The notes under the pieces: generated by a model | The model's input: only the letters and a program-made list of their open reading frames with translations | Databases searched by the model: none | What the model was told of the DNA's origin: nothing | Program-made: the position numbers and the translations under genes | In this document: positions 34,124 to 43,034 of the stretch, piece by piece | Numbering within the stretch: position 1 is the first letter of the stretch | Layout of the letters: every line of letters starts with the position of its first letter | NCBI GenBank assembly: GCA_945866125.1 | Contig: CAMBFZ010000003.1 | Location: forward strand, 1 to 64,000 | Direction of reading: 5' to 3' | Source: Bordetella parapertussis | GTDB lineage: Bacteria > Pseudomonadota > Gammaproteobacteria > Burkholderiales > Burkholderiaceae_D | DNA: 64,000 nucleotides

Positions 34124-36253
34124 ATGTCAGTCATTAATACCAATGTTAAAGCACTCGTTTCACAAGAATCGATCCGCGCTAGCGGCCTCAAACTGAGCTC
34201 GGCTATGGAGCGCTTGTCGACCGGTTCGAAAATCAATTCAGCAAAAGATGACGCAGCAGGCCTGGCGATTTCCAATCGCATGACCTCACAAATCCGCGGC
34301 ATGGAAAAAGCCATACAAAATACAAACGACGCGATCTCGATGACGCAAACGGCTGAAGGCGCACTGACAAACGTTAGCGACATTCTGCAACGTATGCGTG
34401 AACTCGCCGTGCAATCCTCAAGTGGCACTGTAAACGATACGGACCGTTCAACCTTGCAACTGGAAGTCGCCCAGCTCAAAACGCAAATCGATGATATCGC
34501 CAACAGAACCAACTTTAACAGCATCAAACTGCTGGATGGCTCTGCGAAAAACGTCACTATTCAGGCTGGCACGAACGCAGGCGACACGATGGCGATGAGC
34601 TTTGATTCAATCAAAACTAAAGACATCGGTATTGGCTCGCGCGCATCCTTAACCTCGACTGGCGGCGCCTACACGGCCACAACGAAATTTGACGCGTTCT
34701 CTGCCAGCGCCTTATATCTGAACGGTGTGGCAGTGGGCGCTTCGCTTGCTACCGATGACAGCTCGTCCCCTAGCACTGCCGCCGCTGCCAGCGCCATTGC
34801 CAAGGCCGCCGCCATCAATCGCGTATCGGAATTGAGCGGTGTGTATGCCAAAGCGGGACCAACAACCGTCTCCGGCCAGGCTATGGCCACTGCTGTGTCG
34901 GTCGCGGGTTTCATCACGATTAACGGTGTCAACACTGATACGTTCTCCACCAGCGGCGAAGACACATCGCTGACACGGAAACTTGCCGTTAGTGCAATCA
35001 ATGCAAAATCCGCCATCACCGGCGTGGTGGCAACCGATACGGAATCCGATGACACCGGTATTACCTTGGCTGCCGCTGACGGCCGCAACATCGTTCTGGA
35101 TTCGACAACTGGCGGTCACACCGCGGCAAACGTCGGTCTCGCTGCAGACAGCACCAATGTCGGTACCTTCTCGCTTTACACACTAGATGGTAAAGATATC
35201 AATGTCAGCTTCAAAGAAGGCGATCAAGACGTCGAAGCATTCAGTGGCCTGCGCAACGGCACCTATAATTCAGACACAGCGATCTATACGTCTTACAAGA
35301 GAACCAATCCAGCTGCTGCAACCGCGCCAACTTCAGTCGCGCAAGGTTTGATGAATGCAAACAGCATGATCATCAATGGTGTAGCGATTGGTCAGGCACT
35401 GAATACAGACGACACCGCATCGATCAGCACCGCTCTCTCGTCGGTTCGTTCTGCCAGCGCCATTGCAATTGCTGCGGCCATCAACCGCAAGACCGATCAA
35501 ACCGGCGTGACCGCCCTTGCTGCACCTAACGTGCTCCGTGGCGAAGGCTTTACGGCAGCAGACTCCAGTGCCACACTGTATTTGAACGGTGTCACTATCG
35601 AAGTCAACACCACTACCCGTGATGGCGTCATTGACTCGATCAACCAGTACGCCGGCCAAACTGGCGTGACCGCCAAAGCCTGGGGCGACGGCGTTGAATA
35701 CACCGCCGCAGACGGTCGCAACATCACGATAGGTACGTCCGCAGGTGCAGCTGCAGTCGGCTTGACAGACATTGCCATCGGCACCACCAGCGCCTTGTCG
35801 GCAGATGCGATCACTTTCTACTCGCAAGTGACGCTCAGCTCGGACAATGCGTTTGAAGTCCAAGCTGGCAGCAACGGTGTGCTCAACTTGGAAAATCTGG
35901 GATTCCGCCAAGGTACTTTTGGTGGCACCGACAACGGCCTGAAAATTAATCAGCTCGATGTATCGACTGCCGCAGGTTCGACCCAGGCACTCGTGGCGAT
36001 TGATGCAGCACTCAACACGGTTAGTTCGGCGCAGGCAAAATCCGGCGCCTACAACAACCGCCTCGATTACATCATTAACAATCTGTCGGAGAGTTCGCAA
36101 AACATGCAAGCCTCACGTAGCCGCATCATGGACACGGACTACGCAACAGAAACCACTAACCTGGCCAAGCAACAAATCATCCAGCAGGCAGCAACGGCGA
36201 TGTTGGCCCAAGCGAACCAGCAGTCACAGTCAGTTCTTTCCTTGTTGAAATAA
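34124..36253 (+). CDS. fliC: Second flagellin
   Basis: The 709-residue flagellin has standard ends: MSVINTNVKALVSQESIRAS at the N-terminus and the C-terminal segment with MQASRSRIMDTDYATETTNL. The roughly 420-residue central insert carries two copies of an LNGV/INGV-AIxxAIN module (about 197-240 and 414-460) related to that in the giant flagellin. Ser/Thr-rich surface segments would be the expected O-glycosylation sites. It is sigma-28 driven and closed by a strong intrinsic terminator. Confidence 0.94.
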   Translation: MSVINTNVKALVSQESIRASGLKLSSAMERLSTGSKINSAKDDAAGLAISNRMTSQIRGMEKAIQNTNDAISMTQTAEGALTNVSDILQRMRELAVQSSSGTVNDTDRSTLQLEVAQLKTQIDDIANRTNFNSIKLLDGSAKNVTIQAGTNAGDTMAMSFDSIKTKDIGIGSRASLTSTGGAYTATTKFDAFSASALYLNGVAVGASLATDDSSSPSTAAAASAIAKAAAINRVSELSGVYAKAGPTTVSGQAMATAVSVAGFITINGVNTDTFSTSGEDTSLTRKLAVSAINAKSAITGVVATDTESDDTGITLAAADGRNIVLDSTTGGHTAANVGLAADSTNVGTFSLYTLDGKDINVSFKEGDQDVEAFSGLRNGTYNSDTAIYTSYKRTNPAAATAPTSVAQGLMNANSMIINGVAIGQALNTDDTASISTALSSVRSASAIAIAAAINRKTDQTGVTALAAPNVLRGEGFTAADSSATLYLNGVTIEVNTTTRDGVIDSINQYAGQTGVTAKAWGDGVEYTAADGRNITIGTSAGAAAVGLTDIAIGTTSALSADAITFYSQVTLSSDNAFEVQAGSNGVLNLENLGFRQGTFGGTDNGLKINQLDVSTAAGSTQALVAIDAALNTVSSAQAKSGAYNNRLDYIINNLSESSQNMQASRSRIMDTDYATETTNLAKQQIIQQAATAMLAQANQQSQSVLSLLK

Positions 36254-36302
36254 TTTGACGGTATCGCTACACTGAAGAGCGGGGTAACTCGCTTCTTCGA
36301 CC

Positions 36303-36331
36303 AAAGAGAGGGGCGACCCTCTCTTTTTTTT
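36303..36331 (+). terminator. Intrinsic terminator of the second flagellin gene
   Basis: A perfect 10-base stem (AAAGAGAGGG / CCCTCTCTTT) with a GCGA loop runs into a T tract. It ends about 7 bases before the next start codon. Confidence 0.9.
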
Positions 36332-36337
36332 GGGCTT

Positions 36338-37936
36338 ATGAAAAAACAAAGCAAGGTATTAAAAAAAGCCGAACAGGCAATCGCAAGCGGACGGCTGGGG
36401 CAAGCGATTGACTACCTGAACGAACTTTTGCAGCAGGAGCCGGACAATATGTCCTATCTGATGCTGCGTGGTGAGGCGCATTTGCGTGTGGAAAATTATG
36501 AGGCAGGACTAATTGACTACGCAAAAGTCGTGGAAGCGGATAATAAAAATGTCATAGCGCTGGTTAATTTTGCCGCTGCGCTGATTCGCTGCAATAAACA
36601 GAATGACGCCAAAGAGATACTCGAATATACCCTGGATCTTGCGCCAGATAACTTTGATGCGCACATTAATTTGTGCAATATCTACCAATCCCTTGGCAAG
36701 CCGGAAGAATCCTTAAAAATAGCATTCAAAGCCATTGAACTAAGACCCGGATCTTGCATCGCCCATAATAATTTTGGCACGGCTCTGGGTGATCTTGGTT
36801 TAGTCGCAGAATCGCGAGAGGCCTTTATTACGGCCAATATGCTGGATCCCTCGTTTGTTCCCACCATTATCAATTTAGCCCAAATTGAAATCAAACAGGA
36901 AAACTACCGCGAGGGCATTCGACTTTACGAAAATGCCTTAACGCTTAAAAATATTACAAGCAATCAGTCTGAATTAATAAAATATTACTTGTCTTATTCT
37001 TATCTTTATTATGGTGAACTGGCTAAGGGCTGGGACCATTATGAATACGGTTTTGGCCCGCTCCTGCCCACTGCCGCACTGCGATCATTACGAAAATTTC
37101 GCCAGCCAAAATGGAATGGCGAAGAAATAAAAGGACGTAAATTACTCATTTGGCGCGAGCAAGGGCTGGGGGATGAAATTGAATTTTCGACCTGTCTTCA
37201 TGATCTTATTAGCTTAGGGATAGACGTCATCCTTGAAACAGATCCGCGCTTAATCAGCATATTCCGGCGCACGTTTCCCTCATTCACAGTCAGACCGGAA
37301 ATGATCGATGGTGATCGATTTTCAGCTTTAAATGACTTTGATTATCAATGCTCGATTGCCTCGTTACCCCGGCTGTTTCGGAGGGATATCAAAGATTTTG
37401 ACAAACAGCACCCACCTTGGGTGGTCGATGCGGCGCGCGCAAAAGATCTTGAAGCGAGGCTGGCGCCCTACAAAGACAAGCTACTCATTGGAATCTGCTG
37501 GCGAAGCGGCATATTTTCCATTCAACGTAACTTGAACTACACGCACTTATCGGACTGGAAAGAATTGCTCACCAAAGAAAATATTCAATTTGTAAATTTG
37601 CAGTATGGCGACTGCGAAGCCGAACTGATAGAAGTCGAACAGGCCTTGGGTGTTTCCATCCTCAGATGGCCTGATATCGACTTGAAAAACGATTTGGAAA
37701 GCGTGATCGCATTAATCCAGCAACTCGATTGCGTCACCACGGTCGGCACCGCTGTCAGCTCGCTGGCTGCTGCCAGCGGAGTAAGGACATTTTTATTATC
37801 AAAAAAGGTATGGCTGATGCTCGGCGAAGAAAGTCGTTATCCTTGGTTTGATTGCGTCATTCCTCTGATCGCCGAACCGGGTATGCATGTAGCAGAGAAA
37901 ATAAAATTAATACCTGAATTATTGCAATCAAACTAA
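36338..37936 (+). CDS. TPR protein with glycosyltransferase-like domain, candidate flagellin glycosyltransferase
   Basis: Of 532 residues, about 1-210 form tetratricopeptide repeats (AIDYLNELLQQEPDNMSYL, ALVNFAAALIRCNKQNDA, SCIAHNNFGTALGDLGL). About 260-530 resemble a GT-B/heptosyltransferase-like domain: LLIWREQGLGDEIEFSTCL, LLIGICWRSG and CVTTVGTAVSSLAAASG. This architecture occurs in flagellin-modifying transferases, in which the TPR part binds the protein acceptor. It directly follows a flagellin gene and precedes sugar-modification genes. The ATG lacks a clear ribosome site and closely follows a terminator. The donor sugar is not provable here. Confidence 0.75.
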   Translation: MKKQSKVLKKAEQAIASGRLGQAIDYLNELLQQEPDNMSYLMLRGEAHLRVENYEAGLIDYAKVVEADNKNVIALVNFAAALIRCNKQNDAKEILEYTLDLAPDNFDAHINLCNIYQSLGKPEESLKIAFKAIELRPGSCIAHNNFGTALGDLGLVAESREAFITANMLDPSFVPTIINLAQIEIKQENYREGIRLYENALTLKNITSNQSELIKYYLSYSYLYYGELAKGWDHYEYGFGPLLPTAALRSLRKFRQPKWNGEEIKGRKLLIWREQGLGDEIEFSTCLHDLISLGIDVILETDPRLISIFRRTFPSFTVRPEMIDGDRFSALNDFDYQCSIASLPRLFRRDIKDFDKQHPPWVVDAARAKDLEARLAPYKDKLLIGICWRSGIFSIQRNLNYTHLSDWKELLTKENIQFVNLQYGDCEAELIEVEQALGVSILRWPDIDLKNDLESVIALIQQLDCVTTVGTAVSSLAAASGVRTFLLSKKVWLMLGEESRYPWFDCVIPLIAEPGMHVAEKIKLIPELLQSN

Positions 37937-37977
37937 ATTGATGAATAATAATAGCTAATGATCAACGGAACTGTATA

Positions 37978-38595
37978 TCAAGTTTTTTCCATTAAAAACC
38001 ATGTTGTATCATCGTTTGTATGATACATGTCGCGTTGATAATTAAATCCGTAATCAATTAATTTTAAATTAAATCGATCAATCATTTCTCCGGCAAAATC
38101 GCGCTTAAATAATCTATCGTCATTACCACGATAAGAAATGCTGACCGGAGACGGATTATAATATTCACAAACCAGTATGTAGCGGTTCGACAGTCTGTAC
38201 AAATTATCATAGACCGCTTCTAACCTATCTGGGTTAATGTGGATTAACACACCTTTTGTGAAAGTGAGATCGAATTGCTCACCACTGTCGAGTTGATTCA
38301 GGATCGTATCATTCACAATTTCTGCGATATTTAGCGTATTTGCCACAGCTGCTGCCTGCGCATTGATTTCATAGCCACGCATATGGTAGTTTTTGTTAAT
38401 TCTGTTTAATGCCGCCAAATTAAGTCCTATGTTGCAACCAAACTCAGCAATTGAGCCGACGGTCGGTGCATTCTTTAAGATTTTCGAAAACAAATTGATA
38501 TTGGAAGAAATTAAGGATTCGCCCTGATTACGTTCCAGATAGCCGCTGGAAAACTCCCCGGCCCAGAAATTTTCCTGATCAGTTAAAAAAGTCAT
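37978..38595 (-). CDS. Pseudaminic acid biosynthesis-associated methylase-like SAM methyltransferase
   Basis: Start 38595 (MTFLTDQENFWAGEFSSGYL) has GGAA 7 bases upstream and gives 205 residues. The SAM site is IAEFGCNIGLNLAAL, and FTKGVLIHINPD is the post-II region. The opening ENFWAGEFSSGY and the region around SNRYILVCEYYNP recall the family named pseudaminic acid biosynthesis-associated methylase. It would methylate the nonulosonate or its precursor. It lies in the AT-rich block, opposite in strand to its left neighbour. Confidence 0.75.
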   Translation of the reverse strand: MTFLTDQENFWAGEFSSGYLERNQGESLISSNINLFSKILKNAPTVGSIAEFGCNIGLNLAALNRINKNYHMRGYEINAQAAAVANTLNIAEIVNDTILNQLDSGEQFDLTFTKGVLIHINPDRLEAVYDNLYRLSNRYILVCEYYNPSPVSISYRGNDDRLFKRDFAGEMIDRFNLKLIDYGFNYQRDMYHTNDDTTWFLMEKT

Positions 38596-38653
38596 TATCA
38601 AATTCCGTTCATTAAAAAATAATTCTTTGATTAATTAATATGGCACACAAGTT

Positions 38654-39301
38654 TTATAATCTCTGCCATAAAATCTCGTTCAAGTACTGTAACGATTCAA
38701 CCTGATTAAACAGATCCGGCGAGCCGGCGATGGCCGGATTATTTCCCAGCAAATAGGTATAAATGCCTGCGCCGGTTGCAGACTGCACACCTTGAATCGA
38801 ATCTTCCACCGCACAGCAATATCCAGACTTTCCAGACAGTTTTTCCAGGGCCCGCTCATACGGTTCTGGATGGGGTTTCCCATGCCTCACATCATCGCCC
38901 GCAACGATAAAGTTCACGTAATCACTTAACTTGCAATGCGCAAGCCATGACTGCGTGCGGGTTCGAGAATTCGAGGTAACAATGCCTATTTCGCAATTAT
39001 TTATTCTTGCAGTTTGCAGAATGCGTTGAGCACCGGCAACTGGGTGGGCTGATAAATAGTGCTTGTCGACGATTTTGGTGTAGTCCAAATACAATTTCTC
39101 ATCTGTCTCGCTGAGACCATGATTCGCCTTAAGCGCCTGGACGATAAGCTTCAACGGCGGACCATTAAGGCTCTGAAACTCCAGATCAGACGGGCTTATG
39201 CCATACGAAGTAAGAAAATCGTCATACGCCTGACGCAGAACTCCCAAGCTCTCAACGAGGGTTCCATCCAGATCAAATAAAATGGCGCTTGGATTATTCA
39301 C
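38654..39301 (-). CDS. HAD-superfamily phosphatase/phosphomutase-like protein
   Basis: The 215-residue protein starts with GTG. HAD motifs are all visible: DLDGTL (nucleophile Asp11 and Asp13), TSNSRTR (motif II), GKPHPEPY (motif III Lys) and VEDSIQGVQSA (motif IV). The cap type fits the phosphoglycolate phosphatase/beta-phosphoglucomutase subgroup. The substrate is unknown, but the sugar-gene context suggests a sugar phosphate. It shares direction with both flanking methyltransferases. Confidence 0.8.
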   Translation of the reverse strand: MNNPSAILFDLDGTLVESLGVLRQAYDDFLTSYGISPSDLEFQSLNGPPLKLIVQALKANHGLSETDEKLYLDYTKIVDKHYLSAHPVAGAQRILQTARINNCEIGIVTSNSRTRTQSWLAHCKLSDYVNFIVAGDDVRHGKPHPEPYERALEKLSGKSGYCCAVEDSIQGVQSATGAGIYTYLLGNNPAIAGSPDLFNQVESLQYLNEILWQRL

Positions 39302-39344
39302 ATTGAATCTAATAATAGGATGCGCTTATCAAAAAGTCTGTGTC

Positions 39345-40175
39345 TCACGCTTTTCTAATATATTTATAAAGCCGATTTTGACCATATTGACCTACACCGC
39401 CATCATGACTATTGGATAACATCATATTCAATTCCGTCGCAGCCGCAACCATCGGGTGATCGTAATCAACTTTTCCACCATTGACCATCGGAACGAGAAC
39501 ATAAAGAACCAAGTCGTGCAAACTAATGAAATCCTCAATCCCGACTTGCTCTAGGTTGATGCCATCTAAATACGGCAGTAAAGTTTTTTCATCAAAGAAG
39601 TGATTAAAATCAGCGGGGCTACGTGGCGGGAGTCCTACCGCTTGTCTGGCAAAATTCTGGCGATCAAACGTCGCTTGTGAATTTTCAATCATCAGCAAAT
39701 GGCCGCCAATTTTCAGTCGCTTTGACAGCGACTGTATTGCTTGCTGCTGGAGTTCGTCTGACGTCAAATTTATCAGGCACCGGTCGGTGAAAATAATATC
39801 GAACGAATTTTCAGGTAAGTGAATATCAAGAATATTCCCTTCCTCGAAAATCAGCTGCGGATCCGACAGACCTTGCTGATGCTTTAACTCGTTTGCGGCT
39901 TGAACCATCGCGGGAATATAATCGATCCCAACAAAGGCAGCCGTCGGAAATAATTTGGCCAGGCTCAGGCAGTTTTGTCCATTGCCACAGCCAAACTCAA
40001 GCACCCTTACCTTTTCGTCTGAACCCTTTACAATCGAGGAAATCGCCCGATGCAAGGCATCAATTTCGAGCGCTTTCGCTGTGCTCGTTTTGGTGGTCGC
40101 TCTCAGATTGGTGCCGTATTGGGTCGCCCAATCCTGCCAATGAGCACGGACTTCCTCAAGGTTCTTTTTTTTCAT
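39345..40175 (-). CDS. SAM-dependent methyltransferase
   Basis: A 276-residue class I methyltransferase. Motif I is VRVLEFGCGNGQNCLSLAKLF (about 57-77), then FVGIDYIPAMVQAANELK and DIIFTDRCLINL. A C-terminal portion of about 90 residues is not assigned. It begins ATG AAA AAA AAG AAC in an AT-rich context. It probably modifies a sugar or the glycan chain; the acceptor is unknown. Confidence 0.8.
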   Translation of the reverse strand: MKKKNLEEVRAHWQDWATQYGTNLRATTKTSTAKALEIDALHRAISSIVKGSDEKVRVLEFGCGNGQNCLSLAKLFPTAAFVGIDYIPAMVQAANELKHQQGLSDPQLIFEEGNILDIHLPENSFDIIFTDRCLINLTSDELQQQAIQSLSKRLKIGGHLLMIENSQATFDRQNFARQAVGLPPRSPADFNHFFDEKTLLPYLDGINLEQVGIEDFISLHDLVLYVLVPMVNGGKVDYDHPMVAAATELNMMLSNSHDGGVGQYGQNRLYKYIRKA

Positions 40176-40284
40176 TTTCTTTGCGCCCTTCTGACGACGT
40201 TTTCATTGAACGATTTGGCAATAGATGCGATCGACGGTCACTTCCAAGCTTCCTGTTTTTATTTAAACTTAATGAGTTCTAACT

Positions 40285-41007
40285 ATGCTTTCGATTGCAA
40301 AATTCGGACTTACTTCAACAATAAAAATCTCTGAAGATTTATTTTTTATTCCACCAGAGATTAATAAAAAAATTAATTCAATATGGGACATTGAAAGTAA
40401 GAAACGCGATGGATTTATTTTTAATAAAAAAATTCTTTCTGCCGTAACTATTACTGATCGTTGTATTTATGCAAAAATAACAGAGTACCGGAATTTTATC
40501 GCTCAAAAAATATGCCCAGAACTATTTGAAACTCTTCAAGTGAAGCCTATCGCCGTCTCCGGCATATTAAAATGTCCGGATGGATTATTATTTGGTCTGC
40601 GGGCCAGCTCGCTTACACAAGATCCCGGTCTCTGGGAATTGCTACCAAGCGGTGGTATTGATCCAGAATCTTCAATAGACACCTTCCCTGATGTTGACCA
40701 CATCGCACAGTTATTAATTGAACTTCAAGAAGAAGTTGGATTAACTGCGAATAATATTTCACATATTTCACCATTATATTTTGTTAACGATAGTAAATCC
40801 CATGTGATTGATATTGTCAGCCTGTTAGAGTGCCCTCTGACATTCATAGAAATTAATAAAATTTATTCTTCCCACAAACAACAAGAGGTCGACGACATCA
40901 AATTAGTCGCCGCTGACGATCTAGCGTATTTCATCGAATCCCAAGGAGACCAAATTTCAGAAATTTCCAAACTAATCATTAAAGAGTTGTTAAGCAACAA
41001 AGTCTGA
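40285..41007 (+). CDS. Nudix-like hydrolase
   Basis: The 240-residue protein has a Nudix-box-like segment near 125-155: GGIDPESS, a short insertion, then LLIELQEEVGL. The box's REUXEEXGU Arg is Ile here. The flanking GLWELLPSGG is typical of Nudix folds acting on nucleoside diphosphate derivatives. The gene is strongly AT-rich compared with its neighbours, suggesting foreign origin. Activity is uncertain because of the altered box. Confidence 0.6.
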   Translation: MLSIAKFGLTSTIKISEDLFFIPPEINKKINSIWDIESKKRDGFIFNKKILSAVTITDRCIYAKITEYRNFIAQKICPELFETLQVKPIAVSGILKCPDGLLFGLRASSLTQDPGLWELLPSGGIDPESSIDTFPDVDHIAQLLIELQEEVGLTANNISHISPLYFVNDSKSHVIDIVSLLECPLTFIEINKIYSSHKQQEVDDIKLVAADDLAYFIESQGDQISEISKLIIKELLSNKV

Positions 41008-41098
41008 TTGTTAATTTACTCACACTATTCGCGCAGTTTCCGACAGCCAATTTCCCGTACCAAGCAAATAAGCAGGATTTATGCCACGCCTCATTGGC

Positions 41099-41114
41099 TG
41101 GCCTGATATTTGCG
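41099..41114 (+). promoter_or_regulatory. Possible sigma-54 promoter of the pseC operon
   Basis: TGGCCTGATATTTGCG has correctly spaced GG and GC with a complete TTGC. The -24 half is weaker (TGGCCTG). It lies 46 bases before the pseC ATG. Confidence 0.45.
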
Positions 41115-41159
41115 TATTCGTCGTTCACTCTATCGAACCGTCGAAAAGTCGTCACCCTT

Positions 41160-42335
41160 ATGGACACCAACACCCTCCTACCCTACGGGCGCCAATCGCT
41201 ATCCGAAGCGGATCTGCAGGCGGTCATGGACGTGCTGCGCTCTGATTTTTTGACACAGGGTCCGGTCACACCCCAGTTTGAACAAGCGGTGGCAACTTAT
41301 TGCCAGGCTCGGCATGGCGTAGCCGTGAACAGCGCCACCGCTGGACTGCACTTGGCTTGCCTCGCGTTGGATCTGGGTCCCGGGGACACCTTGTGGACGA
41401 GCCCGATCACCTTTGTGGCCTCGGCCAATTGCGCGCTGTATTGCGGCGCGCAAGTGGATTTTGTGGATATCGATGCTGTCAGCTACAACATGTGCCCGCT
41501 CGCACTGGAAAAAAAACTGCAGCACGCCCAAGCCAGCGGCACCCTACCCAAAATCGTGGTGCCCGTACACTTGAGCGGCCTGCCCTGCGATATGGCCGCC
41601 ATTCATGCGCTATCCATCCGCTATGGTTTTCGGATCATTGAAGACGCGTCACATGCAATCGGCGCACGCTACGGGCAAGCGCCGGTGGGCAATTGTCAGT
41701 ACAGCGACATCACGGTATTCAGCTTTCATCCGGTCAAGATCATCACCACCGGCGAAGGCGGTATGGCGATGACGAACGATCCCGAGTTGGCAAGACGAAT
41801 GGCCCGCCTGCGCTCCCACGGCATCACCCGAGACGCCGACGAGATGACGCAGGAAAGCGAAGGCGCGTGGTATTACCAGCAACTGGAGTTAGGTTTTAAT
41901 TACAGGTTGACTGAAATACAGGCCGCCCTCGGCCTCAGCCAGCTTCAACAACTCGAATCATTTATTGAACGTCGGCGGCAACTGGCACAGCGCTACAACG
42001 CACTGCTGGCCGACTTGCCGCTGCAACTCCCGCATACGAACGACAGCACAAAAAGTGCGCTGCATTTATACGTGGTGCGACTCAAGCTACCCGCCGGTAA
42101 GCCCTCGCGTAAAGAAGTATTTGCGCAGTTACGCGACGCCGGCATCCTGGTTAACGTGCATTACATCCCGGTTTATGCGCAGCCGTTTTATGCAAAATAC
42201 GGCTACGATCGCGCTGCCTATCCCCAGAGTGAAAAGTACTATCAGGAAGCGATCAGCTTGCCGCTTTATCCTGATTTGAGTTTTACGCAGCAAGACCGCG
42301 TGATCGCGGCGTTAGCCAAGGCGATACAACGATGA
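41160..42335 (+). CDS. pseC: UDP-4-amino-4,6-dideoxy-sugar aminotransferase, pseudaminic pathway
   Basis: Start 41160 (MDTNTLLPYGRQSLSEAD) gives 391 residues. It is a DegT/DnrJ/EryC1 PLP enzyme: FLTQGPVTPQFEQAVATYCQ, then the PLP-Lys segment FSFHPVKIITTGEGG (about 194-208) and GFNYRLTEIQAALGLSQL. Its opening PYGRQSLSEADLQAVM is typical of PseC. It aminates the PseB product at C4 with glutamate as donor. Its stop overlaps the pseF ATG. Confidence 0.92.
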   Translation: MDTNTLLPYGRQSLSEADLQAVMDVLRSDFLTQGPVTPQFEQAVATYCQARHGVAVNSATAGLHLACLALDLGPGDTLWTSPITFVASANCALYCGAQVDFVDIDAVSYNMCPLALEKKLQHAQASGTLPKIVVPVHLSGLPCDMAAIHALSIRYGFRIIEDASHAIGARYGQAPVGNCQYSDITVFSFHPVKIITTGEGGMAMTNDPELARRMARLRSHGITRDADEMTQESEGAWYYQQLELGFNYRLTEIQAALGLSQLQQLESFIERRRQLAQRYNALLADLPLQLPHTNDSTKSALHLYVVRLKLPAGKPSRKEVFAQLRDAGILVNVHYIPVYAQPFYAKYGYDRAAYPQSEKYYQEAISLPLYPDLSFTQQDRVIAALAKAIQR

Positions 42336-43027
42336 GACTGGCGATTATTCCGGCACGCGGCGGCAGTAAGCGTATACCGCGAAAAAATATCAAACTATTT
42401 GGTGGCAAGCCCATGATCGCCTGGTCTATTGAGGCGGCCATGCGCAGTGGCTGCTTCGACCGCATCATCGTCTCAACCGATGATGCCGAGATCGCCGATT
42501 TTGCCGTTGCGCTGGGCGCAGAGGCGCCCTTCATGCGGCCTGCTGCTCTTTCAGACGACCACACACCAACCATTCCCGTGATCGCGCACGCGATTGCATG
42601 GCAACAGGAACACGGCGAGACGCCTTCTGAGGCCTGCTGCATCTATGCGACTGCACCTTTTATTACCGCAGATGATCTGCAGCGCGGCCTCGATATTTTG
42701 CAAAACAATCAATGTGACTATGCATTTTCAGTGACAAGCTATGCGTTCCCTATTCAACGCGCCATTCGAATTAATGATCGTGAGCGGGTCGAGATGTTCC
42801 AGCCCGCGCATTTCAATACGCGCTCGCAAGATCTGGAAGAAGCGTTTCATGACGCCGGCCAGTTTTACTGGGGCAAGGCGCAGGCCTGGTTAGAAAACAA
42901 ACCCATTTTTTCATCCGATTCGGCGCCGGTCATGCTGCCGCGCCATCGTGTTCAGGATATTGATACCCCCGAAGACTGGCAGCGCGCCCAGTGGATGTTT
43001 GAAATACACCGACAACACGACATCTGA
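42332..43027 (+). CDS. pseF: CMP-pseudaminic acid (acylneuraminate) cytidylyltransferase
   Basis: The 231-residue protein has the NeuA-type nucleotide site IIPARGGSKRIPRKNIKLFG at residues 4-23, with RIIVSTDDAEIADFA and QDIDTPEDWQRAQ at the end. It activates the nonulosonic acid with CTP to the CMP sugar used by the transferase. It overlaps pseC by 4 bases and precedes pseI by 7. The PseF assignment over NeuA rests on its pse neighbours. Confidence 0.9.
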   Translation: MRLAIIPARGGSKRIPRKNIKLFGGKPMIAWSIEAAMRSGCFDRIIVSTDDAEIADFAVALGAEAPFMRPAALSDDHTPTIPVIAHAIAWQQEHGETPSEACCIYATAPFITADDLQRGLDILQNNQCDYAFSVTSYAFPIQRAIRINDRERVEMFQPAHFNTRSQDLEEAFHDAGQFYWGKAQAWLENKPIFSSDSAPVMLPRHRVQDIDTPEDWQRAQWMFEIHRQHDI

Positions 43028-43034
43028 GAGATCC

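Noticed and set aside
35333..36109. Long minus-strand open frame (258 codons) opposite the second flagellin
   Set aside because: It is a shadow of the conserved flagellin coding strand, Cys/Arg/Gly-rich, without a recognisable domain.
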